DNA of 44,035 bases from Gammaproteobacteria bacterium (GCA_002728675.1 PBVL01000029.1:10446-54480), one strand, 5' to 3'; positions 19,416 through 29,617 are shown, counted from the stretch's first letter. Numbers and translations: made by a program. Notes: generated by a model from the letters alone, not told the origin.

Positions 19416-20617
19416 CAGTCGGGCAGGCTCAGCACGCGTTTGGCGAGGATGTTGAGCTGCACCTCATTCGAGCCGCCGGCGATGGAGCCGGCTTTCGACC
19501 CCAGCCAGTTGCGGGTCAGTTCCCGCTCCTCCTGCGTGAACAGATCGTCACCTTCCCAGCCGAGAGACTGGGTGCCGCGTACCTTGAGTTGCAGTTCGAG
19601 CTGGGTCTTGCGGACTTCCGCGCCATAGAACTTGAATATCGACGTCGCGGCGCCGGGGGTACCACCCTCCGACTCCTCGACCGTGCGCCGCTGCGTGAGC
19701 GAGAGCGACCGTTCGTTCATGCCGTGCTGCGTGATCTCGTCGCGCAACGTGGCATCGCTGATCGATCCTGAGTCGTCGGCAAGATAGTGTTTGGCAGCTT
19801 CCGGCAGGGTCATGCCGGTCTGCGCGCGTTTGGTGGCGGTCGCGGCCGCGGCCATCGTGTGGATGCCGGAGCGCTCGTGCTGGAGCAGGCGCTTGGCAAC
19901 CGTCCAGCCCTGATTCACCCGGTGCACGACATTCCCTTTCTCCGCGATCGCATCGTCGAAGAACGTCTCGCAGAAGGGTGAAGACCCGCTGATCAGCCGG
20001 ATTGGCTTCACCGTCACGCCGGGCTGATCCATGTTGAAGAGCATGAAACTGATGCCTTCGTGTTTCGGGGCATCCGGGTCTGTGCGGACAAGACAGAAAA
20101 TCCAGTCGGCGAAGTTGGCGCCCGAGGTCCAGATTTTCTGGCCGTTGATGCGGTAATGATCGCCCTCGTCGACGGCCCGGGTCTGCAGGCTCGCAAGGTC
20201 AGAGCCAGAGCCGGGCTCGCTGTAGCCCTGGCACCAGCGAACTTCGCCGCTCGCAATCCGGGGGAGGTGGCGTTCCTTCTGCTCGTCGGTCCCGTACTCG
20301 AGCAGCGTCGGCCCGATCATGATCGTCCCCATGCCGGTGAGCGGAGTCCGCGCGTTGATGCGCGACATCTCCTCGAGGAGGACCACGTATTCCTCCATCG
20401 ACAACCCGGCACCACCGTACTCCTTAGGCCAGTTGGGCACGGTCCAGCCCTGCCCGGCCATGCGTTCGAGCCACACGTAGGAGTCGGGGTTCGGACTGCG
20501 GTGCTTGGCTCCGCCACTGATCATCTCGTTTTCGACCATCGGCGTGCGCATGCTCGCCGGGCAGTTCTCTTCGAGCCAGGCGCGCGTGTCCGCACGGAAT
20601 TCGCTGAGTTCGCTCAA
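19415..20617 (-). CDS. Acyl-CoA dehydrogenase
   Basis: CQGYSEPGSGSDLASLQTRAVDEGDHYRINGQKIWTSGANFADWIFCLVRTD; C-term GSIAGGSNEVQLNILAKRVL. Confidence 0.93.
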   Translation of the reverse strand: MSELSEFRADTRAWLEENCPASMRTPMVENEMISGGAKHRSPNPDSYVWLERMAGQGWTVPNWPKEYGGAGLSMEEYVVLLEEMSRINARTPLTGMGTIMIGPTLLEYGTDEQKERHLPRIASGEVRWCQGYSEPGSGSDLASLQTRAVDEGDHYRINGQKIWTSGANFADWIFCLVRTDPDAPKHEGISFMLFNMDQPGVTVKPIRLISGSSPFCETFFDDAIAEKGNVVHRVNQGWTVAKRLLQHERSGIHTMAAAATATKRAQTGMTLPEAAKHYLADDSGSISDATLRDEITQHGMNERSLSLTQRRTVEESEGGTPGAATSIFKFYGAEVRKTQLELQLKVRGTQSLGWEGDDLFTQEERELTRNWLGSKAGSIAGGSNEVQLNILAKRVLSLPD

Positions 20618-20707
20618 GACGTTCTCCTGTGAAATGTTGGTCGGCCCGCTAGTGTGCCTCGGCCCGACCGGGCATGAAAGTCCACCCTCGTCCGGCGACG
20701 CCCCGGG

Positions 20708-21673
20708 TCACATGATGCGGGGCAGCACTTCCTCGTTGAACAGGGTGAAGCTCTGTTGTGACAACGGTGCGCAGAGCAGGTAATTGAGATGGCCGGCTTC
20801 GGCATTCTCCAGAATCATGTCGGCAACCGCTTCAGGGGTGCCCCACATGATGACCTCGTCGACGTAGCGCTGAACGGGGTCCTTGCCGCCGACCGGCCCG
20901 CCCTTGGCGTAGCTGCCCGTCGTCCACCGCGCGCCGTTCTCGGCGACTTCCCTTGCGGCTTCCGCCGTGGGTGCGATCGCGAGGAGCCGCGCAACCGGCG
21001 TGTCCTGCAGTTCGCGTCCGTGGCCTGCTGCCTCGCGCGCATCGAGGTACATCGCCTGCTTCTCCGCGATGGCCTCCATGGACGAGTGCGGATCCATCAT
21101 GATCATGCGCCCCATGCTGCCCGCCCACTCGACGGCGGGTGGTGACGATGCCGCCATCCAGACCGGTGGGTGCGGGTCCTGCAGGGGTTTTGGCAGCACC
21201 ATCACGTCTTCGTAGGTGTGATATTCGCCGGCGTAGTTCAGCTTCTCGCTGCGCCACGCCTCGAGGACAATCTCGACGTTTTCACGGAAACGCGGGTAAC
21301 TCTCCTCACGATCGACGCCGAACGCGCTGAACTCTTTCGGGTCGAAACCGCGGCCCGCGCCCCAGTTCACGCGTCCGCCGGACAGTACGTCGAGCAGGGC
21401 AACCTCCTCCGCGAGCCGCAATGGGTTGTAGAACGCGGCCAGTGACACGCCGGTACCAATACGCAGGTTCTTCGTTTGGGCAGCAAAGTGAGTGCCCATC
21501 ATGTGAATCGACGGGCAGACGCTGTAGGTGCTGAAATGGTGCTCGGCAATCCAGACGGCGTCGTATCCGTTCTGGTCCATGATCTGCACGCGTTCGATTG
21601 CGCGATCGTACACTTCGCTCAGTTCGCCCCGACGGCCCGGCCAGCTGAAAAACTGCAGTACGCCAACTTTCAT
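20708..21673 (-). CDS. LLM class flavin-dependent oxidoreductase
   Basis: MKVGVLQFFSWPGRRGELSEVYDRAIERVQIMDQNGYDAVWIAEHHFSTYSVCPSIHMMGTHFAAQTKNLRIGTGVSLAAFYNPLRLAEEVALLDVLSGGRVNWGAGRGF. Confidence 0.92.
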   Translation of the reverse strand: MKVGVLQFFSWPGRRGELSEVYDRAIERVQIMDQNGYDAVWIAEHHFSTYSVCPSIHMMGTHFAAQTKNLRIGTGVSLAAFYNPLRLAEEVALLDVLSGGRVNWGAGRGFDPKEFSAFGVDREESYPRFRENVEIVLEAWRSEKLNYAGEYHTYEDVMVLPKPLQDPHPPVWMAASSPPAVEWAGSMGRMIMMDPHSSMEAIAEKQAMYLDAREAAGHGRELQDTPVARLLAIAPTAEAAREVAENGARWTTGSYAKGGPVGGKDPVQRYVDEVIMWGTPEAVADMILENAEAGHLNYLLCAPLSQQSFTLFNEEVLPRIM

Positions 21674-21764
21674 GTGATTCCCCGCCGATGTCGCAAAAAA
21701 GCGTCCGCAGTGTAACAGCGCACCACGTGGCTGCGGCACCGGCCGGGGTAGCGGGGCGCTTATG

Positions 21765-21770
21765 TATACT
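21765..21770 (+). promoter_or_regulatory. Possible sigma70 -10 element (TATACT) upstream of the formate dehydrogenase operon
   Basis: TATACT in the divergent intergenic region, about 26 nt before the proposed fdsG start; no convincing -35 seen. Confidence 0.25.
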
Positions 21771-21795
21771 GCTGTCGCTATTGGTTTTTTGGGGC

Positions 21796-22257
21796 GTGTG
21801 CGTGTCGAGTGAGGTCGAACCGGTGTTATGCGAGGTCGTGGCGGCATGGGCCGACAGGCCAGGAGGCTTGCTGCCGGCGCTGCGCGAAGCCCAACTGCAG
21901 CTCGGGTACGTGCCCGCGGAAGCAGTGCAGGTGTTCGCAGACGGATTCAACATCTCGCGCGCGGAAGTCCACGGCGTGCTGTCGTTCTACCACGATTTCA
22001 GGACAACGCCGCCGCCGCCAACAACCATCCGGCTCTGTCGGGCGGAAGCGTGTCAGGCCGTTGGTGCGGAGTCGGTGGCCCGTGCGCTGGAAGCCGCCTG
22101 TGGAACGACATTTGGCGCTGAAGATGCGTCGGTCGTGGCCCTCGAGACTGTCTACTGCTTCGGCAACTGCGCGGTGGGCCCTACCGCTGAGGTGAACGGA
22201 AGACTCGTCGCACAGGCTGACGCCGAACGCCTGCTCTCGCTTGCGGAGGTCAACTGA
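21796..22257 (+). CDS. fdsG: NAD-dependent formate dehydrogenase gamma subunit (NuoE-like)
   Basis: LPALREAQLQLGYVPAEAVQVFADGFNISRAEVHGVLSFYHDF, LCRAEACQAVGA, ETVYCFGNCAVGPTAEVNGR; GTG start proposed at 21796. Confidence 0.88.
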   Translation: MCVSSEVEPVLCEVVAAWADRPGGLLPALREAQLQLGYVPAEAVQVFADGFNISRAEVHGVLSFYHDFRTTPPPPTTIRLCRAEACQAVGAESVARALEAACGTTFGAEDASVVALETVYCFGNCAVGPTAEVNGRLVAQADAERLLSLAEVN

Positions 22258-23768
22258 TGGAAGTCAGTGTACCTGCCGACGCCACCGCCAATGCGTTGGG
22301 AGCCGACCGTGTTGCAGATCTGCTGACGCTCGCCGGGCACGATGTCGTGCGACGCGGCAGTCGTGGGTTGTTTTTCCTCGAACCCCTGGTCGAGGTCACC
22401 CTGAATGGCGCGGTAGTCGGCTTTGGCCCGATCCTTGAGGCCGATGTACCCGGACTGATCGAAGCGCTCGCGAGCGCCGAGCCGATGTCCCATGCGGCCT
22501 GCATCGGGCCCGTGCATGAACATGCGTACCTGCGTGACCAGACGCGAGTGACGTTTGCACGCGCCGGTGAGGTCGTTCCAGGTGACCCGGACGACTACGC
22601 GCGGCTGGGCGGCTTTGACGGGCTGAAACGAGCGATCGAACTTGGCCCTGCGGGAACGCTCGACGAAATCGAAGCATCGGGTCTGCGCGGCCGGGGCGGC
22701 GCGGCATTCCCCGCGCACATCAAGTGGCGGACGGTCGCCGCCGAACCCGCTGCCCAACGCTACATCGTGTGTAACGCCGACGAAGGGGATTCCGGCACCT
22801 TTGCCGATCGCCTGCTGATGGAAGCGGACCCGCTGCAACTCATCGAAGGTATGACGATTGCCGGAATCGCCACCGGCGCCACCCTGGGCTACATCTATCT
22901 GCGTTCCGAATATCCGGATGCAGCCACCGTGCTGACCAACGCGCTTGCCCGAGCGCGGGAATGCGGGGCGCTGGGCGCCGACGTCTTCGGCAGCGGCGCC
23001 GCGTTCGACATCGAAGTGAGGGTTGGGGCGGGCGCCTATATTTGCGGCGAAGAGACGTCGTTGCTGGAGAGTCTCGAAGGCAAACGGGGGGTCATCCGTG
23101 CGAAACCGCCGCTCCCCGCAATCAGTGGGCTGTTCGGGCAGCCGACGCTCGTGCACAACGTGCTGTCACTTGCCGCGGCGACAACCATCCTCGCAGAAGG
23201 CGGCGCCCGGTATCAGGACTACGGCGTCGGCCGATCACGCGGGACCATGCCGTTCCAGCTTGCCGGCAACGTGCTTCGCGGAGGCCTCGTCGAGGCACCG
23301 TTCGGGCTCTCGCTGCGTCAGCTGATCACGGACTACGGCGGCGGGACCCGTTCCGGGCGTCCGCTGAAGGCCGTGCAGGTAGGCGGTCCGCTCGGCAGCT
23401 ACCTGGCAGGGGATGACCTCGACGTAGCGCTGGGGTACGAAGACATCGCGGAAATCGGCGGTCTTCTGGGGCACGGCGGCGTTGTCGTGTTCGACGATAC
23501 GGCTGACATGGGCGCGATGGCCCGCTTTGCGTTCGAGTTCTGCGCGGCGGAGTCATGCGGCAAGTGCACACCCTGCCGGATTGGCGCCGTGCGCGGAGTC
23601 GAAGTCGTGGATCGGCTGCGGGCGGGTGAGGACACCGAAGCCAATCTCATCGTTTTGCGGGATCTCTGCGACACCATGGAAGCGGCGTCTCTCTGCGCGA
23701 TGGGCGGGCTCACACCGAACCCCGTGCGCAGTGTCCTCGCACATTTTTCGGACGAATTGGCGCGCTGA
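22257..23768 (+). CDS. fdsB: NAD-dependent formate dehydrogenase beta subunit (NuoF-like)
   Basis: GLRGRGGAAFPAHIKWRTV, CNADEGDSGTFADR, GAGAYICGEETSLLESLEGKRG, ESCGKCTPCRIGAVRG. Confidence 0.93.
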   Translation: MEVSVPADATANALGADRVADLLTLAGHDVVRRGSRGLFFLEPLVEVTLNGAVVGFGPILEADVPGLIEALASAEPMSHAACIGPVHEHAYLRDQTRVTFARAGEVVPGDPDDYARLGGFDGLKRAIELGPAGTLDEIEASGLRGRGGAAFPAHIKWRTVAAEPAAQRYIVCNADEGDSGTFADRLLMEADPLQLIEGMTIAGIATGATLGYIYLRSEYPDAATVLTNALARARECGALGADVFGSGAAFDIEVRVGAGAYICGEETSLLESLEGKRGVIRAKPPLPAISGLFGQPTLVHNVLSLAAATTILAEGGARYQDYGVGRSRGTMPFQLAGNVLRGGLVEAPFGLSLRQLITDYGGGTRSGRPLKAVQVGGPLGSYLAGDDLDVALGYEDIAEIGGLLGHGGVVVFDDTADMGAMARFAFEFCAAESCGKCTPCRIGAVRGVEVVDRLRAGEDTEANLIVLRDLCDTMEAASLCAMGGLTPNPVRSVLAHFSDELAR

Positions 23769-23825
23769 AGCGAGACGTGTCAGAGGCGCCCCTGTGGGGC
23801 AAAATGGCCGACGGAGGCTATCGAC

Positions 23826-26675
23826 ATGCTCAAATACTACGTTCCGCAGAAGGATTACGGCACTCCCGCGCCACCGGTGAGTGACCGGACGGTCACTCTG
23901 ACCGTCAACGGCACACCGGTCACGGTGCCTGAAGGCACCTCCGTCATGCGCGCCTCGGCCGAGCTTGGCATCAAGGTGCCGAAGCTCTGCGCGACCGACG
24001 CCGTCGACGCGTTCGGTTCGTGCCGCCTCTGCCTCGTGGAGATCGAAGGCATGCGCGGCTACCCGGCAAGCTGCACGACCCCGGTCGCGGAAGGCATGGT
24101 CGTGCGCACGCAGACCGAGCCCCTCGCGAAGCTGCGTCGGAACGTGATGGAACTCTACATTTCGGACCACCCGCTCGACTGCCTGACCTGCCCAACCAAC
24201 GGCGACTGCGAACTGCAGGACGTCGCGGGCGAGGTGGGGCTGCGGGACGTGCGCTATGGCGATGACGGCGCTAACCACCTTGCCGCTGAAAAGGACGCTT
24301 CCAATCCCTATTTCACGTTCGATCCATCGAAGTGCATCGTGTGTTCGCGCTGTGTGCGGGCCTGCGAGGAAGTCCAGGGTACCTTCGCGCTGACGATCGA
24401 GGGGCGGGGGTTCGAGTCCAGGGTGTCACCGGGTGGCATCGAGTTCATTAACTCGGAATGTGTCTCCTGCGGTGCTTGTGTCGACGCATGCCCGACCGCC
24501 ACGCTGTCGGAGAAGTCGATCGCCGAGCACGGCACGCCCCAGCATTACGCGGTCACGACCTGCGGCTATTGCGGTGTGGGCTGCTCGTTTCGGGCGGAGA
24601 TGAAGGGCGACCAACTGGTGCGCATGACGCCCTGGAAAGACGGCAAAGCCAACGACGGCCACTCGTGTATCAAGGGTCGGTTCGCATACGGCTACGCGAC
24701 GCACCGCGACCGGGTGACCGAACCGATGATCCGGGATTCGATCGACGAACCCTGGCGGAAAGTGTCGTGGGCAGAGGCGATCACCTTCGCGGCGGGACGG
24801 ATACGTGACATTCAGAAGCAGCACGGCGTGAAGTCCGTTGGCGGCATCACGTCTTCGCGCTGTACCAACGAGGAGACGTTCCTCGTCCAGAAACTCGTGC
24901 GCACCGCCTTCGGCAACAACAACGTCGATACCTGCGCGCGGGTCTGTCATTCTCCAACGGGCTACGGGCTCAAGACCACGCTTGGGGAGTCCGCGGGCAC
25001 GCAGGCATTCAGTTCGGTTGCGAAGGCCGACGTCGTCATCGTCATGGGCGCGAACCCGACCGAAGCGCACCCGGTTTTTGGCTCGCGCCTCAAGAAACGC
25101 CTGCGCGAAGGGGCAAAGCTCATCGTCATCGATCCGCGTCGGATCGATCTCGTGCGCTCCGCGCACATCAGCGCCGACTATCATCTGGCACTGCGGCCGG
25201 GCACCAACGTCGCACTCATCAACGCGCTTGCCCACACGATCGTCGAAGAGGGACTCGAAGACCGCGCCTTCATCGCGGAACGCTGCGAGAAACCGGCTTT
25301 CGATCTCTGGCGGGACTTCATCCTCGAACCCCGGAACTCCCCGGAGGCGCTCGAGGAGGCGACCGGCGTCCCTGCGGCCGACGTCCGCGCCGCAGCCCGT
25401 CTGTACGCCGGGGCCGACAACGGAGCCGTCTATTACGGGCTTGGGGTCACCGAACACAGCCAGGGCTCAACCACCGTGATGGGCATCGCAAATCTTGCGA
25501 TGCTGACCGGCAACCTTGGGCGCGAGGGCGTGGGGGTGAACCCGCTGCGAGGCCAGAACAACGTGCAGGGCGCGTGCGACATGGGTTCGTTCCCGCACGA
25601 ACTCCCGGGCTATCGCCACATCTCGGACGCCTCGACGCGGGCCTTGTTCGAAGATGCCTGGGACGTCTCCCTGGATGACACCCCCGGGCTGCGAATCCCC
25701 AACATGTTCGATGCCGCCCTCGACGGCGACTTCCGCGCGCTGTACTGCCAAGGTGAAGACTTCGCGCAGTCCGATCCGAACACGCTGCATGTCGAGGCGG
25801 CGCTGTCGTCCCTCGACTGCCTGATCGTGCAGGACATCTTCCTGAACGAGACCGCACGTTTTGCCCACGTGTTCCTGCCGGGTGCGACGTTCCTCGAAAA
25901 GGACGGCACGTTCACCAACGCCGAGCGCCGGATTTCACGCGTACGCAAGGTCATCGAACCGATCTCGGGCAAACAGGACTGGCAGGCGACGCAGGCGCTC
26001 GCGAACGCGCTCGGCTGCACCTGGGACTACAGCCATCCGTCGTAGATCATGGCCGAGATCGCAGGGCTCACGCCGACCTTCCACGGCGTCTCGTACGAGC
26101 GCCTCGATGAGGAGGGGAGTATTCAGTGGCCCTGCAACGACGGCGCACCATCCGGCACGCCGACGATGCATGTCGACACGTTCGTACGCGGTGAAGGTCT
26201 GTTTGCAGTCACCGATTTCGTGGCCACCGATGAGAAGGTCAACCGGCGCTTTCCGATGTTGCTCACGACGGGAAGGACATTGACGCAATACAACGTCGGC
26301 GCACAGACCCGGCGGACCGAAAATGTGCAGTGGCACGAGGAGGACCGCCTCGAAATCAATCCGGCGGACGCCGAAGACCGCGGCATTGTCGAAGGCGACT
26401 GGGTGGGGATCCAGAGTCGTCAGGGGGATACGGTGCTGCGCTCACATCTTACCGATCGGGTGCAGCCGGGAGTCGTCTACACGACCTTTCACTATCCGCT
26501 GTCCGGCGCGAACGTCATCACGACCGACAACTCGGACTGGGCGACAAACTGTCCTGAATACAAGGTCACAGCCGTCCAGGTGTCGAAAGTTTCCTCGCCG
26601 TCCAGCTGGCAGAAGCAGCAGGTCGATTTCAACAAACTGCAGCAGCAGTACCTTGATGCTGCGTCGGTCGACTGA
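23826..26675 (+). pseudogene. fdsA: Formate dehydrogenase alpha (catalytic) subunit interrupted by in-frame TAG at 26043-26045
   Basis: 23826..26045 has 2Fe-2S/4Fe-4S and molybdopterin motifs and Cys active site ARVCHSPT; 26049..26675 is in the same frame and continues the protein: ...WDYSHPS*IMAEIAGLTPTFHGVSYERL... Confidence 0.88.
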
Positions 26676-26678
26676 CAC

Positions 26679-27497
26679 TTGCGCGACTCTGCAGATGGGG
26701 CGGGTACCGCAAGGCTCAATGCCGGCCGTTGGAACGGGGACGCGCTGCTCGACGAGGAAGACGGCGTCGCGGTCGAGGTCCCCGTTGCGCTCGTGTACAA
26801 CGGCGTCTCGCATGCTGTCCTGTTGGCAACGCCCTGCGACCTCGAAGACTTTGCGTACGGCTTCACGCTGAGTGAGGCGATCGCGACCGACGCGGGCGAA
26901 CTGCTTGGCGTCGAAGTGGGTGATCGTGATGCGCTCGGCGTCACGATTGATGTCAGACTGACTTCGCGCGCCTTCGCTCGGCTGTCCGACCGGCGCAGAA
27001 CGCTCGCGGGCGCGACAGGCTGTGGCCTGTGTGGCGTCGAATCACTGGAGCAGGCAACGCGCGCGGTCGACCCTGTCCCCTCGACGATTCACCTCGACCC
27101 GAAGGTCGTGCCAGGTAGTCTTGCGCAGCTGATCGACGCGCAACCCATGCGAGCCGAGACAGGTTCCGTTCACGTCGCCGCGTGGATTGGTCCGGATGGC
27201 AACCTGCAGCTTGCCCGGGAAGACGTGGGTCGTCACAACGCGCTGGACAAACTCCTCGGCGCCCGTGCCCGCGGGACGTCGCGCGACGGGTTCGCCGTGA
27301 TATCCAGCCGTGCGAGTTACGAGATGGTCCTCAAGGCAGCAACGATGCGCGTCGAGATGCTCGTCGCGGTGTCCGCGCCGACATCGCTCGCGGTGCAGAC
27401 CGCAGAGACCGTCGGCATGACACTGGTCGGCTTTGCGCGAGGCAGGCAGTTCAAGGTGTACACTCGGCCCGAAAGGTTTCGGACGGGTCCGCGTTGA
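26679..27497 (+). CDS. fdhD: Formate dehydrogenase accessory sulfurtransferase FdhD
   Basis: ATPCDLEDFAYGFTLSEAI, ATGCGLCGVESLEQA, AREDVGRHNALDKLLG, SSRASYEMVLKAA; TTG start. Confidence 0.92.
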   Translation: MRDSADGAGTARLNAGRWNGDALLDEEDGVAVEVPVALVYNGVSHAVLLATPCDLEDFAYGFTLSEAIATDAGELLGVEVGDRDALGVTIDVRLTSRAFARLSDRRRTLAGATGCGLCGVESLEQATRAVDPVPSTIHLDPKVVPGSLAQLIDAQPMRAETGSVHVAAWIGPDGNLQLAREDVGRHNALDKLLGARARGTSRDGFAVISSRASYEMVLKAATMRVEMLVAVSAPTSLAVQTAETVGMTLVGFARGRQFKVYTRPERFRTGPR

Positions 27498-27703
27498 GTC
27501 AGCAGCAGGAACACACGGTACGGATGCTGAATCAGATTGCGGCAAATTTCGCGTGGGCCGATGAAGACGAAGCCACCGCGCGCGTGCTGGATCACATCAC
27601 GCGATTCTGGAGCCCCGCAATGCGCCGGATCGTCCGGACCTACGCGGAGAGCGGTGGTGCGGACCTCGCGCCCACGGCCCGGGCCGCAGCACTCAAGACC
27701 TGA
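27494..27703 (+). CDS. fdsD: Formate dehydrogenase delta subunit
   Basis: TTG start 27494: SQQQEHTVRMLNQIAANFAWADEDEATARVLDHITRFWSPAMRRIVRTYAESGGADLAPTARAAALKT; frame matches ORF 27182..27703; overlaps fdhD stop. Confidence 0.85.
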   Translation: MSQQQEHTVRMLNQIAANFAWADEDEATARVLDHITRFWSPAMRRIVRTYAESGGADLAPTARAAALKT

Positions 27704-27722
27704 CACAGCAGGGGACAGATAC

Positions 27723-28883
27723 GTGAAATTCGGGATCTTCTTCGAACTCTCGACACCGCGCCCGTTCACACGTGAAAACGAAGCGGCCGTCTACCACAAC
27801 GCGCTCGAGCAGTGCCGGCTTGCCGACGCGCTCGGCTTCGACCACGTCTGGGCGGTCGAGCACCACTTCCTCGAAGAGTATTCGCACTGCTCGTCACCGG
27901 AGGTCTTTCTGACGGCGGTTGCCGCGCAGACACAGCGCATTCGGGTGGGACACGGCGCGGTCGTGTGCGTCCCCGAGATGAACCATCCCATCCGGGTTGC
28001 TGAACGCGCCGCTGCGCTCGACATCCTGTCTCGCGGTCGACTGGAGTTTGGCACCGCCCGTTCGTCGACGTGGACCGAACTCGGTGGGTTCGAGGTCAAC
28101 CCGGACGACACCAAGAAGACCTGGGACGAGTTCTGCCGCGTGCTGCCGCAGATGTGGACACAGGATGAGTTTGAATGGGAGGGCAAGGCGTTCTCGATGC
28201 CCTCGCGGAACGTCCTGCCCAAACCCTACCAGGATCCTCATCCGCCGATGTGGGTCACAGTGACGTCACCGGGGACAGAGCTGGATGCTGCCGACCGGGG
28301 GCTTGGGTGTCTCGGCGTATCGGCTGCGGGTTACGAAGAGCAGGAGCGCCGAACGAAGGAGTACCACCGCCGAATCCGCGAATGCGACCCCGTAGGCGGT
28401 GTGATCAACGATCAAGTTCACACCATGAATTTCCTCTACTGCCACGAGGACTACCGGCAGGCGAGGGACGCGGGCGTACCAATGGTGACGGCGTTCAACG
28501 TTGCGAATTCCCACCTCTACTGGACTCGCGAAGCGTACCCGACACGCGCATATCAGACGCTTGGCAACGCTGGCGCGGGAATGAAAGCGAAGAAGCCGCC
28601 AGCAGACAACCCGAGCGTCGCAAAAGGACTTCCCGAAGGGGTGGGCGTGGGTGACCCGGACCATCTCATTCGCACGATCAAACGCTGGGAGGACATCGGC
28701 GTCACGGGCATCAACTTCCTGCTGAACGCGATGGAAATGATCCCTCAGGAACAGGTGCTCGCGAGCCTCAGACTGTTTGCGGAAGAGGTCATGCCACAGT
28801 TCCGGACCGCGGAGGAGCGCGCGGCGCCCGTCTTCGCGCCAACCGTCGTTCGGTCGATCGACTTTGCTGCGGGGGGCGCCTGA
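27723..28883 (+). CDS. LLM class flavin-dependent oxidoreductase
   Basis: VKFGIFFELSTPRPFTRENEAAVYHNALEQCRLADALGFDHVWAVEHHFLEEYSHCSSPEVFLTAVAAQTQRIRVGHGAVV; GTG start. Confidence 0.9.
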   Translation: MKFGIFFELSTPRPFTRENEAAVYHNALEQCRLADALGFDHVWAVEHHFLEEYSHCSSPEVFLTAVAAQTQRIRVGHGAVVCVPEMNHPIRVAERAAALDILSRGRLEFGTARSSTWTELGGFEVNPDDTKKTWDEFCRVLPQMWTQDEFEWEGKAFSMPSRNVLPKPYQDPHPPMWVTVTSPGTELDAADRGLGCLGVSAAGYEEQERRTKEYHRRIRECDPVGGVINDQVHTMNFLYCHEDYRQARDAGVPMVTAFNVANSHLYWTREAYPTRAYQTLGNAGAGMKAKKPPADNPSVAKGLPEGVGVGDPDHLIRTIKRWEDIGVTGINFLLNAMEMIPQEQVLASLRLFAEEVMPQFRTAEERAAPVFAPTVVRSIDFAAGGA

Positions 28884-29617
28884 TGCTGCTTGGTACAGCG
28901 GACGTCGGGGCACTCCTTGCCGACGCACCGACGATCGACGGATTCGACCCCGAACCGACCGTCCTTCAAGAGGTCACGTGTTTTCAACTGTCTGCAGAGA
29001 TGCGCAACGTCTCGCGGGAGGCGCTGCTGCCGCCCAGTCTGCACCCAACCATTCCTGCGGCGCTGACGATCCAGTTCTGGGATGTAGGCGAATCCCCGCT
29101 CGGCGCGTTTACCCTCGCGCTCGTGCGGGTCTCATGCCGCAGCGGAGTCCGGGCACGGGGCTTTACGACCCGCGTGATCTGCAACGTGCCGGAAGTGACC
29201 GATCGCCTGCGGTCGGCGTGGGGATTTCCCGCGCGGACGGGTGATGTTGCGTTGAGGGCGAGCTATGACGGTGTGGAGGGCGCCGCGAGTCTTGATGGCG
29301 ACGTCGTCCTCGAGGCCTCCGGGATCGATCCTGAACCAATGGGCGATAGCGACGTTCAGTACACGGGCACGATGAACATCGCGCATACGCCGAAGGGCCC
29401 CCGACTGATTCAGGTCGAGGCGCATCACACCGCTACCCGGGTCGAGCGCGTGGACCCGCGACTGCATGTCTTTGATCCCATTGCATTGGGCCACGAACTG
29501 TTGCTGCCCGCGCGTGAGATCGCCGCAACCGTCGCATCAGAGTCCGTCACGTTCTCGCCGGTACGATTCGTGTGCAGTACCGAGGAACTTGCGTTTACCG
29601 GCACGGAAGCCGTTTGA
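28883..29617 (+). CDS. Acetoacetate decarboxylase-like barrel protein
   Basis: LLPPSLHPTIPAALTIQFWDVGESPLGAFTLALVRVSCRSGVRARGFTTRVICN; TGATG coupling to upstream LLM gene. Confidence 0.6.
   Translation: MLLGTADVGALLADAPTIDGFDPEPTVLQEVTCFQLSAEMRNVSREALLPPSLHPTIPAALTIQFWDVGESPLGAFTLALVRVSCRSGVRARGFTTRVICNVPEVTDRLRSAWGFPARTGDVALRASYDGVEGAASLDGDVVLEASGIDPEPMGDSDVQYTGTMNIAHTPKGPRLIQVEAHHTATRVERVDPRLHVFDPIALGHELLLPAREIAATVASESVTFSPVRFVCSTEELAFTGTEAV

Noticed and set aside
22152-23156. 334-aa minus-strand ORF opposite fdsG/fdsB
   Set aside because: Mirror ORF; plus-strand NuoE/NuoF motifs are unambiguous
24426-25457. 343-aa minus-strand ORF inside formate dehydrogenase alpha
   Set aside because: Antisense to a conserved molybdoenzyme; no protein-family features
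26043-26045. Selenocysteine or pyrrolysine insertion as explanation for the FDH stop
   Set aside because: Sec uses TGA at the active site, which is a Cys codon here; pyrrolysine has no known role in FDH and the position is a Glu-like surface position, so mutation, error or generic readthrough is more likely
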